The translations under genes and the position numbers were made by a program. From an uncultured Prevotella sp. (lineage in GTDB: Bacteria > Bacteroidota > Bacteroidia > Bacteroidales > Bacteroidaceae): a stretch of DNA of 64,000 nt. Positions 20,132-28,606 of the stretch are shown here, piece by piece. The DNA is taken from NCBI GenBank assembly GCA_905234265.1, contig CAJOHJ010000003.1, positions 62,001-126,000 on the forward strand. The letters run 5' to 3'. The notes beneath the pieces were generated by a model. The model made no database searches and was not told where the DNA came from. It saw only the letters and a list, made by a program, of their open reading frames with translations. The stretch's first letter is position 1. The number at the start of each line of letters is the position of its first letter.

Positions 20132-20139
20132 TACTTTTG
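20132..20139 (+). promoter_or_regulatory. Promoter -7 element of the M24B peptidase gene
   Basis: TACTTTTG, 39 bases before the ATG at 20179. No good TTG at the usual spacing. Confidence 0.5.
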
Positions 20140-20178
20140 CATGAAATATAAATACACATAAAATACATCTTTTCCACT

Positions 20179-21567
20179 ATGTTCAGTAAGGAAACATATA
20201 TTCGCCGGCGCGCAGAGCTCAGGCGTCTGGTGGGCAGTGGCATGATATTGCTTTTTGGGAACAACGAAGCCCCCTGCAACTATCCGGCCAATGCCTACTC
20301 TCCCATGCGCCAGGACTCCACGTTCCTCTATTATTTCGGCATCCACCGCGACGGACTTGTCGGCATGATAGACGTCGACAACGACTGTGACATGCTCTTT
20401 GGCGACGACATCGACATCGACGACATCGTCTGGATGGGCTTCACCCCCTCCGTTGCCGAGCTGGCAGCAGCAGTGGGCGTCTCCAAGACCGCCCCATTGT
20501 CGGCACTTGCGAAAATCGTGGACGGCAAACCGGCACACAACAGGAACATCCATTTTCTGCCACCCTACCGCCACGACACCAAAATTCAGATTATGGACCT
20601 TCTTGGCCTGCATCCCTCACAGCAGCAGGCCGCAGCCTCCGTGCCGTTGATAAAGGCCGTTGTCAGCATGCGCTCTGCCAAGGAGCAGCAGGAGATTGAC
20701 GCCATCGACCGTGCCTGCGATGTTGGCTACCTGATGCATACCGCAGCACAGGCAGCCATTAAGCCCGGCGTAACAGAACGCTACATTGGGGGCATCGTCG
20801 ACGGCATAGCCCGCTCGCATGCTGGCAGCACCAGCTTTGCAACCATCTTTACCCAGCACGGCGAAATCATGCACGGCAACCCATCGCCAGCACCCCTCGA
20901 AGCCGGACGCCTTGCCCTGTGCGACGCCGGCTGCGAACTCGACGACTACTGCTCCGACCACACGCGCACCATGCCTGTCAGCGGCCGCTTCACACAACAG
21001 CAGCTTGACATCTACACCATAGTCGAAGACTGCCACGACCACGTGCTGACCATTGCCCGTCCCGGTGTGAGATATATGGACGTCCACTTTGCCGTCTGCC
21101 GCCTCATGACCGACCGTCTGAAGGCCCTCGGACTCATGAAGGGCGACACCGACGAAGCCGTTGCTGCCGGAGCACACGCCATGTTCCTGCCACACGGCCT
21201 CGGCCACATGATGGGCATGGACGTACACGACATGGAAGGCCTTGGGCAAGTCTACGTCGGCTTCGACAACGAGACACGTCCGCGTCTCGACCAGTTCGGC
21301 ACCAACTGCCTGCGCATGGGACGTCGCTTGCAGGAGGGCTTTGTAGTCACCGACGAGCCAGGCATATACTTCATTCCACAGCTCATCGACCAGTGGCGCT
21401 CCACAGGCCATTGCAAGGAATTCCTTTGCTACGACGAAATCGAAAAGTACAGAGACTTCGGTGGCATCCGCATCGAAGACGATGTGCTGATAACAGCCGA
21501 CGGTTGCCGCTTCCTCGGCAACAAGCGCATACCATATCACGCAACAGAAATTCAAACAAATAATTGA
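20179..21567 (+). CDS. pepP: Xaa-Pro aminopeptidase, M24B family
   Basis: Removes an N-terminal residue next to proline. 462 aa: an N-terminal creatinase-like domain (1 to about 165) and a C-terminal pita-bread catalytic domain. The five metal ligands are visible: two Asp in CDAGCELDDYCSDHTRTMP, His in LPHGLGHMMGMDVHD, Glu in VTDEPGIYF, and Glu in FGGIRIEDDVLI. Cytoplasmic, no signal peptide. Followed after 7 bases by a secreted C1-type peptidase, so the pair forms a peptide-use operon. Confidence 0.93.
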   Translation: MFSKETYIRRRAELRRLVGSGMILLFGNNEAPCNYPANAYSPMRQDSTFLYYFGIHRDGLVGMIDVDNDCDMLFGDDIDIDDIVWMGFTPSVAELAAAVGVSKTAPLSALAKIVDGKPAHNRNIHFLPPYRHDTKIQIMDLLGLHPSQQQAAASVPLIKAVVSMRSAKEQQEIDAIDRACDVGYLMHTAAQAAIKPGVTERYIGGIVDGIARSHAGSTSFATIFTQHGEIMHGNPSPAPLEAGRLALCDAGCELDDYCSDHTRTMPVSGRFTQQQLDIYTIVEDCHDHVLTIARPGVRYMDVHFAVCRLMTDRLKALGLMKGDTDEAVAAGAHAMFLPHGLGHMMGMDVHDMEGLGQVYVGFDNETRPRLDQFGTNCLRMGRRLQEGFVVTDEPGIYFIPQLIDQWRSTGHCKEFLCYDEIEKYRDFGGIRIEDDVLITADGCRFLGNKRIPYHATEIQTNN

Positions 21568-21574
21568 AATAAAC

Positions 21575-22777
21575 ATGAAGAAACTATTGGTTATCACGAT
21601 GTTGGCTATCACCGCCACATCATTGCAGGCTCAAGAAACCAACGAAGTCAAGAAGAGCAACAAGCCTGTATTCACTGTCATCAAGGAGAATCCCATAACA
21701 AGCATTAAAGACCAGAACCGCTCCGGTACGTGCTGGGACTACTCCACCCTGTCGTTCTTCGAGGCTGAAATCCTGAAGAAGACCGGCAAGACCTACGACC
21801 TCTGCGAGTCGTTCATTGCCAACAAGACATACATGGACCGCGCCATTCAGGTAGTGCGCTTCCACGGCGACTGCCAGTTCTCGCAAGGCGGCTCTGCAGA
21901 AGATGTGCTGGCCACTCTCAAGACGCATGGCATCTGTCCTGAAGACGCAATGCCGTTTCCTGGCTCTCTCTATGGCGACTCTCTGAACAACTTCAACGAG
22001 TTCTTCTCGCTGCTTGAACCATACGTGAACGCTATTGCCAAGAGTACTGCCAAGAAGATTTCTCCGCAGTGGAAGGTTGGCCTGCAAGGCATTCTCGACG
22101 CCTACCTCGGCACTTGCCCAGAAGAGTTCACCTATGAAGGCAAGAAATACACGCCAAAGTCGTTTGCACAAAGCCTCGGACTAAATTTCGACGACTACGT
22201 GTCAATCACTTCCTACACACACCACCCCTTCTACACTGCATTTGCCGTAGAAGTGCAGGACAACTGGCGCTTCCCGCTATCCTATAACCTTCCTATGGAC
22301 GAAATGATGCAAGTCATCGACAATGCCATCGACCAAGGCTACACCGTTGCCTGGGGCGGCGACGTGTCTGAAGACGGCTTCACGCGCCAGGGACTGGCCT
22401 ATGCCGTCGACGGCAAGGCAACACAGAGCCTGCGCGGCAGCGACATGGCACGATGGCTCAAGCTGGCACCTGCCAAGAAGCGCGACATCATTGACTCACT
22501 GGGAGTCAATGTTCCCGAAATCGTTCCTACACAGGAAATGCGCCAGGAGCGCTTCGACAACTGGGAACTCACCGACGACCATGGCATGCTCATCTACGGT
22601 GTGGCCAAGGACCAGAACGGCCGCGAGTATTACATGGTGAAAAACTCCTGGGGCGAGAGTGGCGAATATAAGGGCATCTGGTACATGACCAAGACCTTCA
22701 TTGCCGCCAACACCATGGACTTTCTCGTCAACCGCAACGCCATTCCAAAGGCCATCCGCAAGAAGCTGGGCCTCTAA
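21575..22777 (+). CDS. Exported bleomycin-hydrolase-like aminopeptidase, C1B family
   Basis: Papain-fold cysteine peptidase. 400 aa with a signal peptide (1 to about 20, ending LQAQE), unlike the cytoplasmic bleomycin hydrolases, so it probably works in the periplasm. Catalytic residues are visible: Gln47 and Cys53 in KDQNRSGTCWDYS, His in TDDHGMLIYGVA, and Asn in MVKNSWGESGEYKG. Short spacing to pepP suggests both act on oligopeptides. A strong terminator follows. Confidence 0.9.
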   Translation: MKKLLVITMLAITATSLQAQETNEVKKSNKPVFTVIKENPITSIKDQNRSGTCWDYSTLSFFEAEILKKTGKTYDLCESFIANKTYMDRAIQVVRFHGDCQFSQGGSAEDVLATLKTHGICPEDAMPFPGSLYGDSLNNFNEFFSLLEPYVNAIAKSTAKKISPQWKVGLQGILDAYLGTCPEEFTYEGKKYTPKSFAQSLGLNFDDYVSITSYTHHPFYTAFAVEVQDNWRFPLSYNLPMDEMMQVIDNAIDQGYTVAWGGDVSEDGFTRQGLAYAVDGKATQSLRGSDMARWLKLAPAKKRDIIDSLGVNVPEIVPTQEMRQERFDNWELTDDHGMLIYGVAKDQNGREYYMVKNSWGESGEYKGIWYMTKTFIAANTMDFLVNRNAIPKAIRKKLGL

Positions 22778-22789
22778 AACGTTTTAAGC

Positions 22790-22834
22790 AAAAAAGATGC
22801 ACACTCGTCTAATGGCAAGTGTGCATCTTTTTTT
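22790..22834 (+). terminator. Rho-independent terminator after the C1B gene
   Basis: AAAAAAGATGCACACT and AGTGTGCATCTTTTTT form a perfect stem with a 12-base loop and end in a T-run. Confidence 0.92.
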
Positions 22835-22845
22835 CGTATCTATGC

Positions 22846-22936
22846 GTGTTACGAAATTATCTCTGCATGTTACGAAATTATCTCTGCATGTTACGAAATT
22901 ATCTCTGTATGTTACGAAATTATCTCTGCATGTTAT
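22846..22936. repeat. Intergenic repeat array B (21-base family)
   Basis: Four complete units plus a partial fifth with exact 21-base period: GTTAC starts at 22848, 22869, 22890 and 22911, and GTTA at 22932. Core is GTTACGAAATTATCTC followed by TGCAT (once TGTAT). It lies between a terminator and the 3' end of the convergent DUF5715 gene. Confidence 0.95.
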
Positions 22937-22942
22937 TTCCCT

Positions 22943-23656
22943 CTACCTTACAGTGATGTGGAAACAGCCTTGCTTGACTTCATATTTTATGTAGCATCGC
23001 TGCTCCTGACGCTTGTCGCGAAGCACCTCGGAGAGTACCCACTTCAGCGTGTCGTTGCGCACCTCACGGCCTATGGGATAGTAGCGGTTGTAGCAGATGT
23101 CGAAAGTTGTGCCGTAGAGATGGCAGGAGTTTTCGGTGGCATTGCCGTTATGGCGCTGCAGACGGGCAACATCGTCGATGCTGCGCAGAACACTGGTGAC
23201 TATCAACTGATGCAACGGTATGCCCTTGGCATAGAGACTGTCGTAGAACGACTGGCCGATATCGGACAGAAGCACGGCAGCACGGGGGACAAGATATGGT
23301 ATGGAACTGCTAAGGCGGTCTACGTGATAGTTGGGACTGTAGGCCATGTATACGAGTTCCTTCTTGCGCAGCTCGGCGTCGACACGGTTGGCTACAGGCT
23401 GCACGCCCCAGCGGTTGGCAGCTACTATCTGTACAGCCTGACTGTCGGGGAACTCGCGCTGATAGTCGCGCACGCCGCGTATTGAGCTGTAGCGATGCTG
23501 ACCATTGGCAGGAAACGAACTCTCAAGAAGCGGACTTTCCATGACCGCCTCCTGAGCATCTCCGCGTGCGGCAGCCACTTGCGGAAACAGAAGCCTTATG
23601 AGAAAAAGGCTGAGGACTGCCGAGAAAAATACTGTCAGAAACTTGCGCTTGTTCAC
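22943..23656 (-). CDS. DUF5715 family exported protein
   Basis: 237 aa with an N-terminal signal/anchor (RKFLTVFFSAVLSLFLIRLLFP). The C-terminal half, with TSVLRSIDDVARLQRHNGNATENSCHLYGTTFDICYNRY, resembles the substrate site of M15-type D,D- and L,D-peptidases: the Arg, the HLYGTTFDI segment with His and Asp. A cell-wall peptidase role is plausible but not proven. It starts 3 bases after rprY, so it belongs to the rprXY operon. Confidence 0.7.
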   Translation of the reverse strand: MNKRKFLTVFFSAVLSLFLIRLLFPQVAAARGDAQEAVMESPLLESSFPANGQHRYSSIRGVRDYQREFPDSQAVQIVAANRWGVQPVANRVDAELRKKELVYMAYSPNYHVDRLSSSIPYLVPRAAVLLSDIGQSFYDSLYAKGIPLHQLIVTSVLRSIDDVARLQRHNGNATENSCHLYGTTFDICYNRYYPIGREVRNDTLKWVLSEVLRDKRQEQRCYIKYEVKQGCFHITVR

Positions 23657-23659
23657 GCC

Positions 23660-24358
23660 TTAATCTTCTTCTGGGGTTATCAGCTTGTATCCCTTTCCGT
23701 GGATGTTGATGATTTCTATCTGCGGATCGTCCTTGAGATGCTTGCGCAGCTTGGTGATGTAGACGTCCATGGAGCGGGCGTTGAAGTAGTTGTCGTCTAT
23801 CCAGATGGTCTTCAGTGCAAAGTCGCGCTGCAGAATTTCATTGGCGTGTGAGCAGAGCAGTGCCAGCAGCTCGTTTTCCTTGGTGGTCAGCTTTGTCTGC
23901 TTCTCGCCGATGGAGAGCAGCTGCTTCTGAGTGTCGAAGATGAAGTTGCCGACATGGTAGATGTTGCTCTCCTTGTTCTTCTTGCCACGGACGCGGCGCA
24001 GGATGGCCTCAATGCGGAACACCAGCTCTTCCATTGAGAATGGCTTGGTGATATAGTCGTCGGCACCGAGTTTAAAGCCTTCGAGAATATCCTCCTTCAG
24101 CACCTTGGCGGTGAGGAAGATGATGGGAATGTCAGCGTTGGCCTGGCGTATTTCCTGAGCAAGAGTGAAGCCGTCTTTCTTAGGCATCATCACGTCAAGC
24201 ACGCAGATGTCGAACTTGGTCTTCAGGAATGCCTTGTAGCCAGCCTCGCCGTCGGCACACAGCTCTGCCAGGAAGCCTTTGGCTGCCAGATACTCACGGA
24301 GCAACATTCCAAGGTTCTCGTCGTCTTCGCAAAGAAGAATTTTCAGTTTTTCGTCCAT
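23660..24358 (-). CDS. rprY: OmpR-family response regulator RprY
   Basis: 232 aa: receiver domain with the acidic pair ED at 11-12, phospho-acceptor Asp55 in ICVLDVMMPKKDG, and Lys105 in ITKPFSM, then a winged-helix DNA-binding domain (ARSMDVYITKLRKHLKDDP, INIHGKGYKLI). Close in plan and length to RprY of Bacteroides fragilis. It lies 46 bases downstream of its kinase and directly before a DUF5715 gene. Confidence 0.9.
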   Translation of the reverse strand: MDEKLKILLCEDDENLGMLLREYLAAKGFLAELCADGEAGYKAFLKTKFDICVLDVMMPKKDGFTLAQEIRQANADIPIIFLTAKVLKEDILEGFKLGADDYITKPFSMEELVFRIEAILRRVRGKKNKESNIYHVGNFIFDTQKQLLSIGEKQTKLTTKENELLALLCSHANEILQRDFALKTIWIDDNYFNARSMDVYITKLRKHLKDDPQIEIINIHGKGYKLITPEED

Positions 24359-24404
24359 AATGTTTGAAATTTAGTTAATACTTATTTTTATTATTCTCAT
24401 TTTC

Positions 24405-25973
24405 TCAATCTCTCATTTTCTCAATATCCAGCACCGGCAGTGAGATGGTGAACTGCGTACCTTGTCCGTATTCGCTTTCGCACTTTATCTCGCCCTGGTG
24501 AAGGTCGATGACTTTCTTGACGTAGGCCAGTCCGAGTCCGAAGCCTTTGACGTCGTGCTTGTTGCCAGTGTGAACACGATAGAACTTGTCGAAGATTTTC
24601 TTTACGTTTTCTTTCTTGATGCCCTGTCCAGTGTCGCGGATGCTGAGATAGAGGCGTCCCTGGTCGTTCCAGGTGCGGATATATATGTCAAGCGGCTCGT
24701 CTTGCTTGCGGTATTTCACGGCGTTGTCCATGAGGTTGGTGATGGCATTCTGGAAGTGGACTTCGTCAACGAAGATGGCAGAGTCGACAGCCTCTATTTC
24801 GGTGTATATCTTGCCGCCGGTATGCTCTACGCGGAGGTTGAACGACTGGGCTATGGTCTCTACGGTCTCATTGAGGTCGAGTTCTTTCTTCTTGAAGACT
24901 ACGCTTTTCTTGTCGAACATTGACATCTGCAGAACTTTCTCCACAAGGAAGCGCAGGCGCTTTGACTCGTCGGCAATGACGGTGCCGAGGTGCTTGGTCA
25001 TCTGCTCTGACTTGGGGACACTGTCGTCGTTCATCATCTGCGCGGCCAGCGATATGGAGGCTATGGGAGTCTTCAGCTCGTGGGTCATGTTGTTAATGAA
25101 GTCGTTCTTTATCTCTGTGTAGCGCTTCTGGCGGAAGATGACAACAATGGTGAAGAGGAAGGTGATGAGCAGCACGACGGTGAAGATGATGCTGGGAATC
25201 ATGAAGCGCACCGAGGAGAAGATGTAGCTGTTCATTTCCGGGAAGTGTATCCTTACGATGCCCATCTTCGATTGCGGGTCGTTGCGGAACAGCACCTGAC
25301 TGTAGGTGTACTCACGGCCTTTCTCCTCGTATTCCGGGCAGCGGTAGACTTCGCGGCCGTCGGTGGTGGAGACAGTGAAGTGGTATGGAATATTGATGCC
25401 GTTGTTCTGCAGCTCGTTGCGGATGTCGTGGTCGAGCATGCGGAAGTTGACGCGCTCCTTAAGGGGCTTGTCGCTGGCGGTGTAGAGAATGTTGTAGACA
25501 ACTTCGTCGAGCAGTGCCTTCTGGTATACGTAGCGCTGGCGGACGATTTCCTGCATGGTCTTCGTGGCATCGGCCAGCGAGGTCTTGTCCTTGTGCAGAA
25601 TCATGGCCTTGGGAACCTGCGAGGGCTTCATTTCAAAGGTCTTCAGCTGGAAGGAGGAATAGACGGTGCCGTCGTTGGAGGCTACGGCAAACTGGTGTGA
25701 GTGCTTGATGGTGCCGCCAATACCGTCGACCATGATGCTGTCTTCGCGGATGGCACGGCGCTCCGTCTCGTTGACGTCTTTTTCCAGATAGCGCAGGGTC
25801 TCGTTCATCTCAAGGTTGCGAGATGCCTGATAGAGGGAACGGTTGACACTCTCGTCGAACTGCTCTTTCTTCATCTTCACCATCTCTTCGATGTACGACA
25901 GCTGGAGATAGAGCAGGCCAAGGAACGAGAACCCCATGACTATGGCTATTATCCAAATAGTAGACTTCTTCAT
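24405..25973 (-). CDS. rprX: Sensor histidine kinase RprX
   Basis: 522 aa. An N-terminal membrane helix (7-25), a periplasmic sensor of about 230 residues, a second helix (about 258-280), then the dimerisation helix with phospho-acceptor His298 in NNMTHELKTPIASI and a complete ATP-binding domain (NLMDNAVKYRK, RDTGQGIKKENVKKIFDKFYR, GFGLGLAYVKK). Partner of the regulator downstream. Its start codon lies within one arm of an 18-bp inverted repeat that brackets the promoter. Confidence 0.92.
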   Translation of the reverse strand: MKKSTIWIIAIVMGFSFLGLLYLQLSYIEEMVKMKKEQFDESVNRSLYQASRNLEMNETLRYLEKDVNETERRAIREDSIMVDGIGGTIKHSHQFAVASNDGTVYSSFQLKTFEMKPSQVPKAMILHKDKTSLADATKTMQEIVRQRYVYQKALLDEVVYNILYTASDKPLKERVNFRMLDHDIRNELQNNGINIPYHFTVSTTDGREVYRCPEYEEKGREYTYSQVLFRNDPQSKMGIVRIHFPEMNSYIFSSVRFMIPSIIFTVVLLITFLFTIVVIFRQKRYTEIKNDFINNMTHELKTPIASISLAAQMMNDDSVPKSEQMTKHLGTVIADESKRLRFLVEKVLQMSMFDKKSVVFKKKELDLNETVETIAQSFNLRVEHTGGKIYTEIEAVDSAIFVDEVHFQNAITNLMDNAVKYRKQDEPLDIYIRTWNDQGRLYLSIRDTGQGIKKENVKKIFDKFYRVHTGNKHDVKGFGLGLAYVKKVIDLHQGEIKCESEYGQGTQFTISLPVLDIEKMRD

Positions 25974-26026
25974 AATCTGTTTTTACGTATGGCAAAAATA
26001 CGTCATTTCAGATTATGAAGAAGTCT
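25962..26026. promoter_or_regulatory. rprX promoter bracketed by an 18-bp perfect inverted repeat
   Basis: AGACTTCTTCATAATCTG (25962-25979) and its exact reverse complement (26009-26026) are separated by 29 bases. The spacer contains, on the minus strand, the -7 box TATTTTTG (25993-26000). One arm covers the rprX start codon; the other sits over the -33 region. Confidence 0.85.
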
Positions 26027-26069
26027 TTTTGTTAACTATTTCCGTTAATTTTAACGATTTTAACAAAAA
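26026..26069. repeat. Nested inverted repeat after the TonB receptor gene
   Basis: Outer arms TTTTTGTTAA (26026-26035) and TTAACAAAAA (26060-26069) enclose a second palindrome, CGTTAA and TTAACG (26043-26048, 26051-26056). It lies between the receptor stop and the rprX promoter. It may end the receptor mRNA, although the base run is not on the side expected of a classical minus-strand terminator. Confidence 0.6.
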
Positions 26070-26096
26070 TCCTGTTTTTTAATGCAGCATCGACAA

Positions 26097-28475
26097 TTAA
26101 AGATTTATCTTAACGTCAACTCCCATTTGCAGGGGCGCGCCCTGCTGTGCAAAAAAGGAAGTGTTGCCGCCGAAGCTACTCTTGAGAGCGAAGGTGTTGT
26201 AGCTGGTGTTGGTAAGATTGCGCGCCCAAAGCGAGAGAGTTACTGGCTTGCAGTCGGCGTCGACATGTGCGCCAACCACGGAGTAAAACTTCTGGCCGTA
26301 GGTGTTGGCTTCGTCCCAATAGGTCTTTCCCTGCGCTGTATAGCTGGCTCCTACAGTGATGCTCTTGAGTACTCCAAGGCCGCAGTCGATGCGATAGTCG
26401 GCATGGGCGGCAACGGTATGTTCTGGAACAAAGGGAACACGCTTGTCCTTGTAGTCGACGGCCTCTGTCTGTCCGCCGTTGGTAATGCTGTCGGTGTAGT
26501 TCTTGAAGACAGCACGAGTGTATCCGTAAGATGCCGACCACGTGAGACGGTCGTCGAAAGCACTGCCGCGAAGGGTGGCCTCAACGCCACAGCTGTAGCT
26601 CTTGCCTGCATTGACCATCATGCGGCCAAAGCCGTACTGGGTGGCAAAGACTGAGAGTTGCTGGTTACGTATCTGCATGTAGAATCCTGACAGGTCAACG
26701 TGGAGACCGTCGAGAAGGTTCAGGTGGGTACCGAACTCGTAGTTCCAGCTTTCCTCGGGCTTATATTCAATGGTCTCGAGGATGGCATTGTAGGCTGCAT
26801 CGTCGTGCTGGAGTGTAAGCTCTCCGCGTGCCGTTTGGGTTGAAGACTGAAGCTCTGCCTGCAGGATGTCGCTGAACATCTGGATGTTGAAGCCACCGGC
26901 ACGATAGCCCTTGGAGACAATGGCATAGACGTTGCTGCCCTTGTTGCCGATGCGCCATGTCAAGCCCAGCTTGGGAAGCCACTGCTCGAAGGACGTTTCC
27001 TCGCTGCGCTCAAGGAGTGAACGGACGGTTGCATCGACGTGTACACCCATGACATCCTCACTGAGATGTGTGGTGGCACTGGTCTTGTAGTCTATTGATG
27101 TGTTGGTGAGGTCGTAGCGCAGTCCGAGAGTGGCCGTCAGGCGCGGTGTGATGTCGACGTGGCTTTCATGGAAGAAGCCGTAATTGGTCTGCGGAGTGTG
27201 AAAGAGTCCGGGAATGGTCTCCGTGTCCATGGTTATGTGGCATCCGCCAGCCCTTGCTATCATGGCAGCAGCGGCTGTCTCGCCCATGCGACGGGCCATC
27301 GAGTTCAGCATGCCGTAGTATGCATAATTTTCAATGGTCTTTGAGAGGAAGCGGTTCATGTCGGCATCAAAGTAGACAGGAGCCTCTGTCTTCAGCCACT
27401 GGTGTGAGAAAAAGTAGCCTGTCACTCCCTGCCAGATGCCCAGCTGATGGCTCTTCAAGACAAGCTCATGGGTAAGCGCGTTCTGCAACTGAGCCTGCTC
27501 CATGTGCATATAGTCTTCGGGGCGGTAGTCGATGTCCATCAGCATGTCATCCTTGAGGAACTGCCAGCTGAGGGTATATGACAGGTCGGCCCAATCACCT
27601 TTGTAGCCAAGGGTGAGACCTGTGTTAAGCATGTTGCGGCGATAGTTGCCCTGACGGTTGGTGGAAGGGTCGGCGGCCTCTTCGCTGTCAATATCGAGCA
27701 AACCGTATGGGAAGCCGTTCTGGCGTACCCACTGATAGTCGGCAGTGAAGTCAACGGACAGTCTGTCAGAAGGATTGGCGACAAGGCGCAGACGGCCCCC
27801 GGCCTCGTTGCTCTCGTCGGCACGGTCGCCAGTAGCCTGGTTCTTGAAGAAGCCGTTCTGGCCGTTATAGAATGCTGCCAGCGAAAATGCAAAGCGGTCG
27901 TTAAGCTTCATGTAGTGGCCCACTTCGGCTGAACGCGTGAAATGTGTGCCTACGCTGAGCATAATGTCTGTACCCTGGTGGTTCATGGGATTCTTGGTGT
28001 ACTGTCTGACAAGACCGCCTTCTGTGTTGATGCCATAAAGGGTGCCTTGGGCGCCACGAAGGACATCGATACGGTCCGTCTGGTATAAATGGCTGTTAAA
28101 GGCAGACTTGCTGACCAAGGGAATGTTGTCGACATAGATGCCAAGGGCTGGACTATTGACACGAGAGCCTATACCGCGGACATACATTGACGATGTATAA
28201 CGCGAGCCGTAGGCAGGCATGACAAACGACGGTATGTGGTCGGAAGCCATGCGCAGGTCGCGAATGCCCAACATGCCAATCTCCCTGCCGGTAATTACAG
28301 ACGAGCTTAACGGCTGCTTGCGTAGTTTTAGATACTCCTTGGACTGTGAGACAACAACTAACTCGTCAAGGTCGTGGACACGCGAAGAGTCGGCAGCCAA
28401 ATCTCCTTCGGCAGCACTGGCGGCTGTAAGAAGGCATGAAGCAGCTGCAGCTAACAGTAATTGCTTTTTATTCAT
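26097..28475 (-). CDS. TonB-dependent outer membrane receptor
   Basis: 792 aa with a signal peptide (1 to about 22), a plug domain (VVSQSKEYLKLRKQPLSSSVITGREI, VRGIGSRVNSPALGIYVDNIPL, DVLRGAQGTLYGINTEGGLVRQYTKNP) and a long beta-barrel ending in the aromatic-poor strand MGVDVKINL. It lacks the extra N-terminal domain of SusC proteins, and no SusD follows, so it is a siderophore/vitamin/metal type. Ligand unknown. It has its own well-formed promoter. Confidence 0.9.
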   Translation of the reverse strand: MNKKQLLLAAAASCLLTAASAAEGDLAADSSRVHDLDELVVVSQSKEYLKLRKQPLSSSVITGREIGMLGIRDLRMASDHIPSFVMPAYGSRYTSSMYVRGIGSRVNSPALGIYVDNIPLVSKSAFNSHLYQTDRIDVLRGAQGTLYGINTEGGLVRQYTKNPMNHQGTDIMLSVGTHFTRSAEVGHYMKLNDRFAFSLAAFYNGQNGFFKNQATGDRADESNEAGGRLRLVANPSDRLSVDFTADYQWVRQNGFPYGLLDIDSEEAADPSTNRQGNYRRNMLNTGLTLGYKGDWADLSYTLSWQFLKDDMLMDIDYRPEDYMHMEQAQLQNALTHELVLKSHQLGIWQGVTGYFFSHQWLKTEAPVYFDADMNRFLSKTIENYAYYGMLNSMARRMGETAAAAMIARAGGCHITMDTETIPGLFHTPQTNYGFFHESHVDITPRLTATLGLRYDLTNTSIDYKTSATTHLSEDVMGVHVDATVRSLLERSEETSFEQWLPKLGLTWRIGNKGSNVYAIVSKGYRAGGFNIQMFSDILQAELQSSTQTARGELTLQHDDAAYNAILETIEYKPEESWNYEFGTHLNLLDGLHVDLSGFYMQIRNQQLSVFATQYGFGRMMVNAGKSYSCGVEATLRGSAFDDRLTWSASYGYTRAVFKNYTDSITNGGQTEAVDYKDKRVPFVPEHTVAAHADYRIDCGLGVLKSITVGASYTAQGKTYWDEANTYGQKFYSVVGAHVDADCKPVTLSLWARNLTNTSYNTFALKSSFGGNTSFFAQQGAPLQMGVDVKINL

Positions 28476-28547
28476 TTAGTGTGTGATTAAGAGTTTATGT
28501 TGGTTAAACTTTTTACCTCTTTTCAGATGGAATCTGATTAACGGCTG

Positions 28548-28578
28548 CAAAGGTAGACAGAAATGCAGCGACTGGCAA
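28548..28578 (-). promoter_or_regulatory. Promoter of the TonB receptor gene
   Basis: On the minus strand a TTG (28576-28578) is followed after 20 bases by TACCTTTG (28548-28555). The leader contains a short hairpin, TCAGAT and ATCTGA with a 3-base loop (28523-28537). Confidence 0.72.
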
Positions 28579-28606
28579 TCCTTATTTATATGGATTTTTT
28601 GCAGTG

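Noticed and set aside
22797..22994. Small open frame reading VTKLSLH repeats
   Set aside because: Translation of the non-coding 21-base array (the period is a multiple of three, so it stays open). It also crosses a terminator.
25962..26026. Typical phase-variable invertible promoter
   Set aside because: As a full claim: the 29-base spacer is much shorter than in known invertons and no invertase gene is nearby. Kept only as one hypothesis in the findings.
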